From assembly GCF_000797465.1 (NCBI RefSeq), contig NZ_JSWG01000010.1, positions 41,700 to 105,699 on the forward strand: DNA of 64,000 nt. The letters are read 5' to 3'. Origin of the DNA: Psychroserpens jangbogonensis (lineage in GTDB: Bacteria > Bacteroidota > Bacteroidia > Flavobacteriales > Flavobacteriaceae). Each line of letters opens with the position of its first letter. Positions within the stretch are counted from its first letter, which is position 1. Made by a program: the position numbers and the translations under genes. Under the pieces are notes generated by a model, which was not told the DNA's origin, did not search any database, and saw only the letters and a program-made list of their open reading frames with translations. Below are positions 25,701 to 33,993 of this stretch, piece by piece.

Positions 25701-28655
25701 TCAAACACTACAGTTGGCGGAACACTCATTGTAGGTGAAACATCTAATGTGTTTACACCTCCAACAACAGTGGTAGGAACATTCTTTTATTATTGCATCA
25801 TTACTCAAGATGTTTCAGGTTGTGAAGTTACCAGTTCAATTGGTGAAGTTGAGGTGACAGCAGCAGCGCAATTTACGAGTCAGCCAATATCAGATGAATT
25901 ATGTCTTGGAGAAACTACTGCCGATTTATTAGTGTCTTATACAAATGGTAGTGGTACACCAACATATCAATGGTACGAAAATATAACTAACGATATTACT
26001 TCAGGAACTCCAATTGCAGGCGCAACTGCTTTCACATACAGTCCAGATGTTAGTGAAGTTGGAATTTTGTACTACTATTGCATTATTACGCTAAATTCAG
26101 GTGGTTGCTCTGAAATAATTTCAAATGTGTCTGAAATTATCATTAATGTAACACCAAGTATTAGTGATTCTGATATTTTAATTTGTAGCGATAATGTATT
26201 CCAATATATTCCCGATGCGGCTAATGGAGATGTTGTTCCAGCAAATACGACTTATACTTGGATTACACCAGTAATAAATCCAGCTGGAAGCATTACTGGT
26301 GCGACGGAACAATTAACAAATACGGCAAATATTTCTCAGCTTTTAATTAATACAACTACAAATCCAGCCACTGTTACTTATACTGTGACGCCAACATCAG
26401 GTGATTGTGTAGGAGTCGCTTTTGAAGTTGTTGTAACTATTAATCCATCAATTTCTGTAACATCAGTACCTACAGGTAATGACTGCTTTGAGTCTAATAA
26501 CGCATCTATTGAAATCTCTATAGTTGGAGGTGTACCTTTTTCAACGGGAAATCCATATATTATATCATGGGCAGGACCTAACGGATTTACAAGTAATGAT
26601 GAAGATGTTTTTAATCTTGAAGCTGGCATATATACTCTAGATATTACTGATGATGGAGGATGTCCTTATTCTGAAACTTTTACAATAACTGAGCCTGATA
26701 TTTTAGAATTTAGCTTTGTAGGATTTAACCCTGAAACAATTTCTTGCTTTGGTGCAAATGATGGTGAAATAAGTATAGATATAGCAGGAGGTACAATTCC
26801 ATATATCTATAGTTGGACTTTAGACGGATTTCCGTTTTCTGATGATGAAGATTTAACAAACCTTAGTCCTGGAACTTATGAAATCTCAGTAACTGATGAT
26901 AAAAATTGTGGACCTATTACTCAAAGTTTTTTAATTGAAGAGCCACCACTTTTAGTAGTGTCCTTAGATGTTCAAACAAATGTGCTTTGTTTTAGTGAGT
27001 CTACTGGTGCTATCGCAATCAACGTTGTTGGAGGAAGACCAAATTACACTTATTCTTGGACAGGTCCTGACGGATTTACAAGTGTCAACCAAAATATTGA
27101 TAACTTATTTGCAGGAATCTATAATGTGACATTAACTGATAGTTCTGGTTGTACAGATTCTCTTGAAGTTGTAATCATTCAAAACGATGAAATCACTATC
27201 GACGTCACTGCGACTGAGATTGAATGTTATGGTGATAACGATGCTTCAATTACTATTAATTCAATTTCTGGAGGTGTATCTCCTTATGATATTGCATGGA
27301 GCAATTTCGGAACAGGAAACAGTCAAATCAATTTATCAGGAGGAACTTATACAATAATAATTACTGATGCCGAAAATTGTTCTAAAGCATTTCCTATTAT
27401 TATTGACGAGCCTCCTATATTCTTAATAGATCCTGTATTAACTCAAATGTCTTGTTCTGGAGAGAATGATGCCAGTATTGTGCTTAATTTTCAGGGAGGA
27501 ATAGATCCAGTTACAGTACAATGGGACGATGATGCTTCAGCAGGAGTAGAGCGTAATAATTTGGCTCCAGGTACTTATTCTGTCACAATAACAGATGGTA
27601 AGCCTTGTACTATTCAAGATAGTTTCACCATATTTAATATTTTGCCGCTAGAAGTTTCAACTAATGTCACCAATGCTCTCGACTGTGATGATACTAATAG
27701 TGGCGCTCTTAATTTATTGATTGAAGGTGGTACGCCTCCTTTTGATGTAGTTTGGTCTAATGGTGCCACAACTGAAGATTTAGAGAATATTCCTCCTAAC
27801 AACTATATTGTTATAGTTACAGATGCCAATGGTTGTGAAATTGAAGGGAGTTGGGATGTCAACAGATTTGAACCTTTGGCTGTACAAGTCGATACTCAAT
27901 CTGAAGTAGATTGTGAGGCACACATTGTAGACCAAACTTTTGTTGCTGTTGCGAGTGGAGGCGTACCTCCTTTTGTGTTTAACTGGTCAAACGGAATGGT
28001 AAGTGGATTAAATGATGAATTGATGACAACAGATGAAAACGGACTAGTCATTTTAGAGGTTACAGATAGTCTAGGTTGCTCAACCAATTTCAGCTTTAAT
28101 GTAGAGACTCCTGTTCTAGGAGATCCAGACTTTGATGCTTCATCATTTGGCTCTATCAATTATGGCATTTTTGCTATCCAAGACCCAATACAATTTACAA
28201 ATACTGCAACAGGTGATTACGTAAGTGTTTTATGGGAATTTGGAGATGGGAGTTTTTCAGCAGAGGATAGCCCATTACACGCGTATCTAGAAGTAGGAAA
28301 CTATGTAGTCACTCAAACAGTGACATATCCTTTTGGCTGTGTTTATACCAAAGTAATCACACTAATTATAGAAAAAGGATATAAGCTCATTATGCCTAAT
28401 GCATTTACGCCTAATGAGGATGGTCTGAATGACTTTTTTGGTCCTGAACACATTGGACTACATAGATTAGAACTTAATATATACGATACATGGGGAAGTC
28501 TTATTTATTCAGAGTCTGGTGATGATATACTAGGTTGGGACGGTAAGATTAATGATGAGGAAGCTGAGAATGGAAATTATTATTTCACCTTTAAAGCGAG
28601 TACGTTTTATGAAGACGTGATTGAAAAACAAGGCGCTTTTGTATTTATTAAATAA
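22794..28655 (+). CDS. SprB-like giant adhesin with T9SS type B C-terminal signal
   Basis: 1953 residues. A signal peptide (1-21) precedes PKD-like domains in the first ~700 residues (INWGDGSTDF, SFDTAGAYEL). Four ~85-residue Ig-like repeats follow (~750-1130), each with YQWYxN and GTxIxGxT. Seven SprB repeats lie at ~1220-1770 (C(F/Y)G.NDG.I.I...GG.PYxYSW, then LxxGxYxxxxTDxxxC). A PKD domain (WEFGDGSFSAEDSP) comes next. The last ~90 residues are a gliding-motility-associated/CHU_C sorting domain (NAFTPNEDGLNDFF, FKAS). The protein should be secreted by the type IX system and used for adhesion or gliding. The PorP/SprF gene follows 9 bp later, the usual partner. Confidence 0.92.
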   Translation: MIKKYILSLLVVCFVFSLINAVNDCNNNIRDLAIVDFRVAESMSFLSTATISISETEICQFETPSPVVTFTGSGGTTPYAFTYEINGAVQTVTTNGNNSSVAVTVSTNTSGTFTYDLISVEDDTGTIDNVNGSVLIQILPSPDTAMGGTGAGTTFQGIPVFRDCSNTISTFTFTNTSTTGSLNTNYNINWGDGSTDFNQTTWASTTHTYDVGIYNLVYTIEASNGCARTTNYTVFVGSNPAVSLGNPGNTDICNSSPLTFPITGTDNNPPGTSYTVTFNDGSAPQTFSHPPPASITHTFTTSSCNTTSSDGANTYQNSFSAIIVASNPCSVSSVGVVPIYVSIAPEADFDTPDINCVNTQVCFSNTSIGEENNGLGSSCDTSPNIIWEISPATDYTITSGNMGNDFGSSDPNLWITGTDNLCLNFTQIGTYTVTLNSGNRCGNDTIVKTICIEDDLTPVFSSNILEGCAPLNITTSNTTDESDTCQSPEYLWEVNYTSNNCGTSATWSFTNGTNENSLSPSFSFDTAGAYELILTATNSCGDFVTSEIIEVKQPPTASINVIDDACGAVDVSPGAIVDTCAPGSEIVTYSWSFPGGTPASSNALIPGVVSYSAIGNYTITFSVTNSCGTETATESFSVNETPTITNTDVSQTLCSGADTIAVNLVSDTANTTYTWTSNNPLGLTGYVPSGITDQIPVQTLINTTNAPITLTYTVTPQIGSCVGSTLYFDIIVEPAPIITVQPLPDEVCLNGTTPDLTIAYQGTGTPNYQWYENADDNTATGTPIAGATSQTFSPPTSTVGDKYYYIIITFSTGGCNEIISDTALIEVKEVSQIDIQPINTQSICAGGLAEELSVSVSGGAGVPMYQWYSNTANSNTGGTLIAGATNPTFIPPVFTVSGMYYFYVEINYGVSGCSNLVSETAEVIVGDDPTVTNQPEVSQSLCQNSLPNNLEVTISGGLGNISYQWYVNTSNTTVGGTLIVGETSNVFTPPTTVVGTFFYYCIITQDVSGCEVTSSIGEVEVTAAAQFTSQPISDELCLGETTADLLVSYTNGSGTPTYQWYENITNDITSGTPIAGATAFTYSPDVSEVGILYYYCIITLNSGGCSEIISNVSEIIINVTPSISDSDILICSDNVFQYIPDAANGDVVPANTTYTWITPVINPAGSITGATEQLTNTANISQLLINTTTNPATVTYTVTPTSGDCVGVAFEVVVTINPSISVTSVPTGNDCFESNNASIEISIVGGVPFSTGNPYIISWAGPNGFTSNDEDVFNLEAGIYTLDITDDGGCPYSETFTITEPDILEFSFVGFNPETISCFGANDGEISIDIAGGTIPYIYSWTLDGFPFSDDEDLTNLSPGTYEISVTDDKNCGPITQSFLIEEPPLLVVSLDVQTNVLCFSESTGAIAINVVGGRPNYTYSWTGPDGFTSVNQNIDNLFAGIYNVTLTDSSGCTDSLEVVIIQNDEITIDVTATEIECYGDNDASITINSISGGVSPYDIAWSNFGTGNSQINLSGGTYTIIITDAENCSKAFPIIIDEPPIFLIDPVLTQMSCSGENDASIVLNFQGGIDPVTVQWDDDASAGVERNNLAPGTYSVTITDGKPCTIQDSFTIFNILPLEVSTNVTNALDCDDTNSGALNLLIEGGTPPFDVVWSNGATTEDLENIPPNNYIVIVTDANGCEIEGSWDVNRFEPLAVQVDTQSEVDCEAHIVDQTFVAVASGGVPPFVFNWSNGMVSGLNDELMTTDENGLVILEVTDSLGCSTNFSFNVETPVLGDPDFDASSFGSINYGIFAIQDPIQFTNTATGDYVSVLWEFGDGSFSAEDSPLHAYLEVGNYVVTQTVTYPFGCVYTKVITLIIEKGYKLIMPNAFTPNEDGLNDFFGPEHIGLHRLELNIYDTWGSLIYSESGDDILGWDGKINDEEAENGNYYFTFKASTFYEDVIEKQGAFVFIK

Positions 28656-28664
28656 TTTACTAGA

Positions 28665-29666
28665 ATGAAATTTAAAATCATACTCCCTATAATATTCTTT
28701 GTAACGGTATATAGTGCAAAAGCGCAAGATCCTATTTTTTCACAATCCAATTATGTCCAGGAAACTTTGAACCCAGGATTTTCTGGCTTTGAGGATAACG
28801 AAAGAATTTATGCTGGTGTTTTAAGCCGCTTACAGTGGCCAAGTTTAGATTTAAATTTAACAACTCAATATGCATTTGTAAATAAATCTTTTGATTATGG
28901 ACCAAGTCTTGGCTTTGGCGTCGGTCTTAATGCAGTTTGGCAGCATGAAACGTTCAATAATTACAATTATATTCAGATAAATGCTAATTATGCCCATCGT
29001 ATTAATTTAGATGGTGGTTGGTTTTTTAGACCTGGTATTGAAGTTGGTGTTGGGAGTAAAAGTAATCAGTTTGGTAATCTTACCTTAGCAGATCAAATAA
29101 ATATTAATACTGGTGTGATTAATGCAGTTTCTGTAGATCCTTTAAGTAATAATACGAGAAATCGGTACTTCATGGATTTTTCAACTGGTATTGTTTTTGA
29201 AAAAGAAGAGTTTAATGGTATAACCTATTGGTTTGGCGCATCTGTAAAACACCTTAATCGGCCTAATGTTTCTTTTGTAGAAGGAGAGAAAGTACCGTTA
29301 AATATATTCTATTCGATACATGGAAATTATCGTTTTCCATTTATGAATGATTATAGTATTATGATGACAGCTAATTATATGCAACAAGGCCAGTATAATC
29401 GATTAGATATAGGGTCACTATTTCAACTTAATCAATTTCTTGTTGGTCTTACAGCAGCTACTAATCCATCTCGAAATGACGATAACAGTCATTTATTAAC
29501 ATCTGTAAATGCATTTATTGGTTTAGAATACACCGAATTTAGATTCGGTTTATCATATGACATGAATACTTCCCAAATAGGAAATACAAGAGGGGTTTAT
29601 GAGTTTTCCTTAACCTATCTTTCCAGATGTCGCAGATGTAATACAGATCGCAGTAGAAAACGATAA
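28665..29666 (+). CDS. PorP/SprF family type IX secretion membrane protein
   Basis: 333 residues. A signal peptide ends near SAKAQ (residue ~20), directly followed by the family start DPIFSQSNYVQETLNPGFSG. The rest alternates as outer-membrane beta strands, ending FSLTYLSRC. PorP/SprF proteins anchor type B CTD cargo to the cell surface. Encoded 9 bp downstream of the adhesin, it is the dedicated partner. The extra tail RRCNTDRSRKR is short and basic. A strong terminator follows at 29828. Confidence 0.92.
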   Translation: MKFKIILPIIFFVTVYSAKAQDPIFSQSNYVQETLNPGFSGFEDNERIYAGVLSRLQWPSLDLNLTTQYAFVNKSFDYGPSLGFGVGLNAVWQHETFNNYNYIQINANYAHRINLDGGWFFRPGIEVGVGSKSNQFGNLTLADQININTGVINAVSVDPLSNNTRNRYFMDFSTGIVFEKEEFNGITYWFGASVKHLNRPNVSFVEGEKVPLNIFYSIHGNYRFPFMNDYSIMMTANYMQQGQYNRLDIGSLFQLNQFLVGLTAATNPSRNDDNSHLLTSVNAFIGLEYTEFRFGLSYDMNTSQIGNTRGVYEFSLTYLSRCRRCNTDRSRKR

Positions 29667-29827
29667 ACAATAATAATTAAATTTTCTTCTAGGCTCTTAA
29701 TTAAAAAAACAATCAGCACCTTACGGAAAACCTTACTCTACCAATAGATGATAAAAGTATATTTGACTAATCATTGCGTTTTAGGGAAGTATAAGGAACT
29801 TATTGTTGGGCAAAATGATTACCACTG

Positions 29828-29863
29828 AATAGAGGTATTCTTTGTAGAATATCTCTATTTTTT
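29828..29863 (+). terminator. Strong terminator of the adhesin-PorP operon
   Basis: A 14-bp stem (AATAGAGGTATTCT with AGAATATCTCTATT, one G-T wobble), loop TTGT, followed by a run of T. It is 161 bp after the PorP stop. Confidence 0.75.
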
Positions 29864-30244
29864 ACTTGGGCCTTCGGTTTTCCGCAAGGCAAATCTATTA
29901 GGAAGATTTAGATTTGTTTAACAATTAATCAATAATAAAATGTATTTCAAAATGAAAAATATAATTCTGAAAAACGTTTATTATGGCTTTTCCAAATAAT
30001 GTGAATAGCACTGTTGTAATACAATAATTAACATAAAGAAACTATTTTGAACGGACACAGCAAATCACTAAAGATTATTGAATTAGCTCTTATATGGCTA
30101 TTATCTCCTTGCTTATTTGGTTTGATTTATATTAGTGTTTTTTGCTAACGTGCTTATATATAAAATGTTCCAATTTATTGAGCCAATTTTCAAACACAAA
30201 TAGTTTAAAGTAGACAGCAAAAATGATTCGTTAGAGATTTTAAT

Positions 30245-30325
30245 TCAAAAGGGGTATATGGGTTTTCATTAACCTTTCTTTCTAGATGTAATTGATATAA
30301 TGTAAATCTCTGTAGAAAGCGGTAA
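30245..30325 (+). pseudogene. Remnant of a second PorP/SprF C-terminus
   Basis: In frame this reads SKGVYGFSLTFLSRCN then stop, against TRGVYEFSLTYLSRCR at the end of the intact PorP gene. DNA similarity continues past the stop (CTCTGTAGAAAGCGGTAAA versus ATCGCAGTAGAAAACGATAAA) and into the shared downstream GGTTTTCCG region. The upstream part of the copy is gone. It indicates a past tandem duplication followed by decay. Confidence 0.5.
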
Positions 30326-30460
30326 AAAAATCATATTTAAACTCTTAACTAGGTCCTTTTTATTGGGATTTAAGGTTTTCCGTAAAATTTATTGGACTCT
30401 TGTCTTTATATTTAAAGGCTATTAATCAATTTGTAGTCTGAATTTTTAGGCTATTCTAAA

Positions 30461-30487
30461 AGGCACGTATTTATGCGTGCCTTTTTT
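30461..30487 (+). terminator. Rho-independent terminator
   Basis: AGGCACG and CGTGCCT form a 7-bp GC-rich stem around an 8-base loop and run into TTTTTT. A-rich sequence on the 5' side would allow use from the other strand. It lies downstream of the PorP remnant. Confidence 0.7.
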
Positions 30488-30575
30488 CAGAGTTATGGTT
30501 TCTCATAAGCAGTGACTTAAAAATAGATTTAGATTTCTAGTATTAAAAATAAAAACTAAGAAATAGTTAACTAAA

Positions 30576-30611
30576 AAATAAGAGGTGCTCAGAAATGACT
30601 GCCTCTTATTT
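30576..30611 (+). terminator. Terminator-like hairpin
   Basis: AAATAAGAGG and CCTCTTATTT form a perfect 10-bp stem with a 16-base loop. A second small hairpin (TTACGG/CCGTAA) follows at 30615-30630. They separate the remnant region from the TM2 gene. Confidence 0.5.
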
Positions 30612-30713
30612 CGTTACGGAATACCGTAAGGTTTTATGTTTTAATGGCTTTATGTTTGAAAAGTTAAACTATAAATTTTTTTCAAAAAAAAGGAATGTAA
30701 AAATTAATAAATT

Positions 30714-31007
30714 ATGAATAAACATTATTTACTATCAAAAATGAAATCTTCTGGAACAGCATATTTGTGCTGGTTCTTTTTAGGCTGTCATTATGCATAT
30801 TTAGAGAAATGGGGATTGCAATTTCTGTATTGGTTTACACTAGGAGGACTGGGTATTTGGTGTATCATTGATTTATTCCATATTCCAACTAAAGTTAGTA
30901 ATCACAATATGATTATTAGCAGTCAAATTGCCGAAATCGAAAAGAATGAAAAAGAAGAAATGCATTCTAGGAATATGGCAATGGTAGCTGCGTCTAAAAA
31001 TAATTAA
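30714..31007 (+). CDS. TM2 domain-containing membrane protein
   Basis: 97 residues. The TM2 domain (14-65) has two membrane helices: AYLCWFFLGCHYAYL, the turn KWGLQ, then FLYWFTLGGLGIWCIIDLF with the terminal D-L-F signature. A charged C-terminal tail (EIEKNEKEEMHSRN) follows. TM2 proteins are widespread and mostly of unknown function. The gene has its own leader after two hairpins, and a 51-codon frame follows 33 bp downstream. Confidence 0.85.
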   Translation: MNKHYLLSKMKSSGTAYLCWFFLGCHYAYLEKWGLQFLYWFTLGGLGIWCIIDLFHIPTKVSNHNMIISSQIAEIEKNEKEEMHSRNMAMVAASKNN

Positions 31008-31040
31008 GCTGATTTAAAATATAATTAATTCATTAATATT

Positions 31041-31196
31041 ATGATTACAACCGAACTAAAAAGTCATTTTTTAAGACTATATCAAATGGCTTTTTCTGAT
31101 GATAATTGTGACTACTATGCTTTAAAAACTTATACACCTAAAGTAAGAACCCTTACATCTTATAAAGACGGGACTTATTTATTTCCTTATTATTAA
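31041..31196 (+). CDS. Small hypothetical protein (51 aa)
   Basis: A 51-residue frame starting MITTELKSHFLRLYQMAFSDD, which resembles the start of a longer TerB-like helical protein, and ending DGTYLFPYY. It lies 33 bp after the TM2 gene in the same direction. No domain can be assigned. It may be a genuine small gene co-transcribed with the TM2 gene, or a truncated remnant. Confidence 0.35.
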   Translation: MITTELKSHFLRLYQMAFSDDNCDYYALKTYTPKVRTLTSYKDGTYLFPYY

Positions 31197-31598
31197 AAAC
31201 AGAGCATTGTAACTGTTATGCAATAGATATGTTCTTTGTTGAGGTGTTTACAATCCTGAATACAACTCAATAACAAAATCAAAAAGTTTTAAGACTAGTC
31301 ATCGATTAGATAAATATATTTAATAATAAAATTCAATTGATAATTGATCCAAATTGTTTTTAATTTTAATTAAAAGATTCAACATCTTTTCTGTTCACTC
31401 TAATTAATGAGACTAGTACTTTTTGATTGTATATCAATATTAAATTGTTTTGTGTCTATTAAGATTCTTTTTATAATCTAATGTGGTATTTTGTTTTACT
31501 TGTAATAATCTTGATATTATTTGTCTCATATTTGTGCCTTTTTCTTTTAAAGAGTTAATAACACTAAACAATCACTTTCTGTATCCGATTTGCTTTTT
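31197..31598. other. Gene-free region with separated inverted repeat
   Basis: 402 bp without a gene. AATCAAAAAGT plus ACTAGTC (31277-31300) reappears inverted as GACTAGT plus ACTTTTTGATT (31411-31428), about 110 bp apart. The second 23-bp direct repeat lies at 31565. Nothing else was recognised. Confidence 0.4.
31565..31587 (+). repeat. 23-bp direct repeat, right copy
   Basis: Identical to 18934-18956. As at the left copy, TATTTGTGCC lies upstream (31529). It partly overlaps the 3' flank of the minus-strand gene ending at 31599. Confidence 0.6.
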
Positions 31599-32084
31599 TT
31601 ATTTCCGATAACGGTTCCATTTTTTCTTATGTGCTTCTTGATTTAAATGATTTTCGAAGATTTCTAAAATATAATTTCTGTCGTGATAGGTTACTACAAT
31701 TCCTGATGCCCCCGAAATGAATACTTTATCAAAAAACCAATTCTCAAATTTACTTTTAATTTTAGTCTTTATTTCAATATCAGAAATCTTATTTAGTGCT
31801 TTTAATTCCATTTGTAAGATGCTATAAAAATTACAAAGCCTATCAAAACTTTCCTGAATTTCTTTAAATTTTAGGTAACTTATAATCAATAAGTCCCTCG
31901 CGGATTTATCCCCGTATTCAGTGAGAAAATGGTTAGGAGTTCCTCTGCACCGTCCTGAAATCATATAATAGTTATCCCAAGCTTCGAAAGGGCTTAGTAA
32001 CTGAACTTTAATAAAAAAAGCTTTTCTCTCTAGAATGACCCCTTTTAATAAAATAGTATCAAAAGTAAATTCAATATGAGTCAT
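31599..32084 (-). CDS. Hypothetical protein (161 aa)
   Basis: Not recognised. A cytoplasmic-looking protein with a beta-rich start (IEFTFDTILLKGVILERKAFFIKVQ), a helical middle (~65-115) and a basic end (HKKKWNRYRK). It has no signal peptide and no catalytic pattern that I can defend. It overlaps the upstream 122-residue gene by 14 bp, so the two form a two-gene operon. It lies just beyond the right 23-bp repeat. Confidence 0.55.
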   Translation of the reverse strand: MTHIEFTFDTILLKGVILERKAFFIKVQLLSPFEAWDNYYMISGRCRGTPNHFLTEYGDKSARDLLIISYLKFKEIQESFDRLCNFYSILQMELKALNKISDIEIKTKIKSKFENWFFDKVFISGASGIVVTYHDRNYILEIFENHLNQEAHKKKWNRYRK

Positions 32085-32439
32085 GGCTTAAATTAATTAT
32101 GGTGTTCAATTTCAAGTTATGAGGTAGTCTTAGAAAAAGAATAGTCTTATACTGCGTTTCAAGGGTAAAACGTCCAATACCACTTTTTAAACTATACGAT
32201 GCCCCTTTAAAAATTAGGTTAGCATCAAAGAATAAAAGAACATAAGGAGTTACCTCAGTTAAATTTAGTGTGGTAATTATTTGATGGTGTTCAAATAGAA
32301 TTAAAGCACCCAATTCGTTTTTGTTAAGATACTGACCCATGTCCACAAATGAAGAATCTATCTTGATGATACAATTAATGGGTATTTCCTGAGAGGATTT
32401 AATTTCATCCTTTTGTAAATTAATAAATACAGTTTTCAT
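32071..32439 (-). CDS. Hypothetical protein (122 aa)
   Basis: Not recognised. Mostly predicted beta structure with many short hydrophobic stretches (GALILFEHHQIITTLNL, PYVLLFFDANLIFKGASY, TILFLRLPHNLKL). It has no signal peptide. It is translationally coupled to the 161-residue gene by a 14-bp overlap. The pair is flanked by degraded DNA and may be the survivor of a small accessory module. Confidence 0.55.
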   Translation of the reverse strand: MKTVFINLQKDEIKSSQEIPINCIIKIDSSFVDMGQYLNKNELGALILFEHHQIITTLNLTEVTPYVLLFFDANLIFKGASYSLKSGIGRFTLETQYKTILFLRLPHNLKLNTIINLSHDSY

Positions 32440-32986
32440 AATGCATTGTTTTAAAGGTTATGCATCAGGATAATAATATAAACAGTGTGGTAATCATTTA
32501 TTTTGACTGGTTTGTCCGTATTCTAAACCACCGTAGCTTTTGTGCTCGGTTGGTACGCAAAATTGCGTTCCTGATACTGTTACAAATATAGGAAATTTTG
32601 ATTAATTTTAAAGATAATTAAATGGTAAAACACATCCTTTCAAAATTAACATTTATTAAATACTTGCAATGTAAGAGGTCATTATAATCTCTATAAAAAC
32701 CATTATGGTTTAAAGGATGCTTTTTATCCGCAACTACACACCAGAAATGAAGGGGAGTTACTCGAGTTACAATCAACAGAGGGCATTGTGGTAATTAGTA
32801 GAAAAGGAGCGTTTGCAAAACGCGGTTTCTATGTGCCGCAGGCAATTACCCACAACGGTGGCAATATGAAAATGTTGGGTATTTTGAAACACCAAACTTT
32901 CAATTTACGACACTGTTTTTTTAATGTTAAAATGTTCATATTTAGCACTATCTTCCCAATTTTTTATATTGCGTGTTGGTAGTAGT
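32440..32986. other. Degraded intergenic region with a large palindrome
   Basis: 547 bp. The plus strand is open without an ATG from about 32650 (NLYKNHYGLKDAFYPQ, TRNEGELLELQSTEG) and runs into the palindrome at 32786-32855. This looks like the tail of a lost gene. A perfect short palindrome (ACGCAAAATTGCGT) is at 32555. No complete gene is supported. Confidence 0.4.
32786..32855. repeat. Large imperfect palindrome, cassette-junction-like
   Basis: The outer arms are TTGTGGTAATT and AATTACCCACAA with one bulge. Middle arms are TAGAAA and TTTCTA, and inner arms GCGTTT and AAACGC. The right arm GGCAATTACC resembles the GCAATTAC arm of the palindrome at 63442-63549. I place it in the same loose family as the elements at 61718 and 63442. 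Confidence 0.45.
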
Positions 32987-33331
32987 TTATTGCTCATTCC
33001 CATTTGTATCAATGTGAAAATTTAGATTTCCAAGACGTACTTTTGCTAGTCCATTTACAAAAGAATCAGCACTATCAAATTTGATGTCAATTATAATATT
33101 TCCAGTTTTATCAATGAATCCGAAGCTATTATTTAGTCTAACAACAGCTAATCCTTCTGAAAAAATTTCAGCATATTCATATTTTATTGGTACTATTTCA
33201 TTGCCAATTTCATCTATAAAACCATAATAATCAGTGCCCGTTCCTAATGTAAACACCATAGCAAGTCCTTCTATAAAGTCGTAAGCCCCATCATATCTAT
33301 AATGTATTAAGAGTTTTCCTTCTCTATCCAT
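32987..33331 (-). CDS. WG-repeat protein, apparently 5'-truncated
   Basis: 114 residues made of three WG/KWG-type repeats (YYGFIDEIGNEIVPIKYEYAEIF, SFGFIDKTGNIIIDIKFDSADSF and a last degenerate one). The frame remains open upstream of this ATG for 34 codons (NDNRKYGYMDREG is itself a repeat) until a TAG at 33435-33437, with no ATG. The real start is therefore lost or non-standard, and the call from 33331 cuts a repeat in half. WG proteins are often surface or toxin-associated; nothing here defines a role. A 13-bp tandem repeat replaces the expected 5' region. Confidence 0.5.
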   Translation of the reverse strand: MDREGKLLIHYRYDGAYDFIEGLAMVFTLGTGTDYYGFIDEIGNEIVPIKYEYAEIFSEGLAVVRLNNSFGFIDKTGNIIIDIKFDSADSFVNGLAKVRLGNLNFHIDTNGNEQ

Positions 33332-33433
33332 ATAACCATATTTTCTGTTGTCATTTTGGACTATATTTAATTCTAGGGAATTTTTTAATTTTACAATGCT
33401 TGTTATTCTATTAGGTAAATTAATTGATGCTAA

Positions 33434-33481
33434 CTAGTTATACTAACTAGTTATACTAACTATAATAATTAGTTATACTAA
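33434..33481. repeat. 13-bp tandem repeat
   Basis: The unit ACTAGTTATACTA occurs twice perfectly (33434-33446, 33447-33459), followed by a partial unit and a variant ATTAGTTATACTA. It lies where the WG-repeat gene loses its reading frame. Confidence 0.75.
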
Positions 33482-33993
33482 TTAGTCAGACAGGAAATCA
33501 GATAAATAAATAGGTGAAAATTCGTTTAAATTAAAAAGTTAATTAATAGACTAATTCCTACAATGATTAATATAATAATTAACGGACCCATTAATAGTTG
33601 AAAACAATTTTTTTTAAGTTTCTCTTTAGTTAAACCTAAAAGATATTTTGATTATAAAGCGAGTGCAAAATAATTTTTGTTATACTCAATTAGGTTTTTA
33701 GTTCGACGCTTGAACAAAGTGATTTGAAATTATATTTTTTTAATGTAATTAAAGGTGATGTTATTAGTTCTGTCTAACAATTAACTTCCAGTTTTTAGTC
33801 GAAATTTACCTTTCGATATTTTTTGTGCTGTACTTGCACTATTTCTTTTGAGATACGTAAGAATAGGAGGTAGGAACTTTATGTATCCAAATAGGTTCAA
33901 ATCCTCTCTAAGGTTTCTATTGCGCACTCTACATCGCTAGCGGATAAAGAAATTAAAAGGCTAGAGATTCGAATTGATAACTGGTATGATCTA
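33482..33993. other. Degraded flank left of the defence island
   Basis: About 510 bp with no complete gene. The plus strand carries a gene tail without start (33899-34008: HSTSLADKEIKRLEIR, ending DLLEDV then TAG) that runs into the 3' end of the first island gene. GGTTCAAATCC at 33894 resembles a tRNA T-loop, but no acceptor pairing could be found. Confidence 0.35.

Larger units (their letters stand above)
29667..30713. other. Long intergenic region with gene remnant and terminators
   Basis: 1047 bp without a supported gene. It contains the adhesin-operon terminator (29828), a decayed copy of the PorP 3' end (30245), a terminator at 30461 and two hairpins near 30576-30628. GGTTTTCCG-type sequences recur at 29724 (inverted), 29875 and 30372, which marks the second half as an old duplication of the first. 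A 33-codon frame for a hydrophobic peptide (30049-30150, ending GLIYISVFC) starts only at TTG and is not called. Confidence 0.5.

Noticed and set aside
22794..28655. Antisense and alternate-frame open frames inside the adhesin, hsd and pigment genes
   Set aside because: They have low-complexity or strand-shadow composition and no family resemblance, and they lie fully inside well-supported genes.
30049..30150. 33-codon hydrophobic peptide frame
   Set aside because: The only start is TTG and no leader or conservation can be shown; it is probably chance in AT-rich intergenic DNA.
32441..32465. Two ATGCAT sequences near the 122-residue gene
   Set aside because: They are 20 bp apart with no N7 spacing or -7 element at the right distance.
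32788..32982. 64-codon open frame on the plus strand
   Set aside because: It consists largely of one half of the palindrome at 32786-32855, and the frame is open upstream without a start. It is best explained as a gene remnant plus repeat.
33894..33904. GGTTCAAATCC, a tRNA T-loop-like sequence at the island edge
   Set aside because: No matching acceptor or anticodon arm could be built around it and the T-stem has a mismatch, so it is not called as a tRNA or tRNA fragment.
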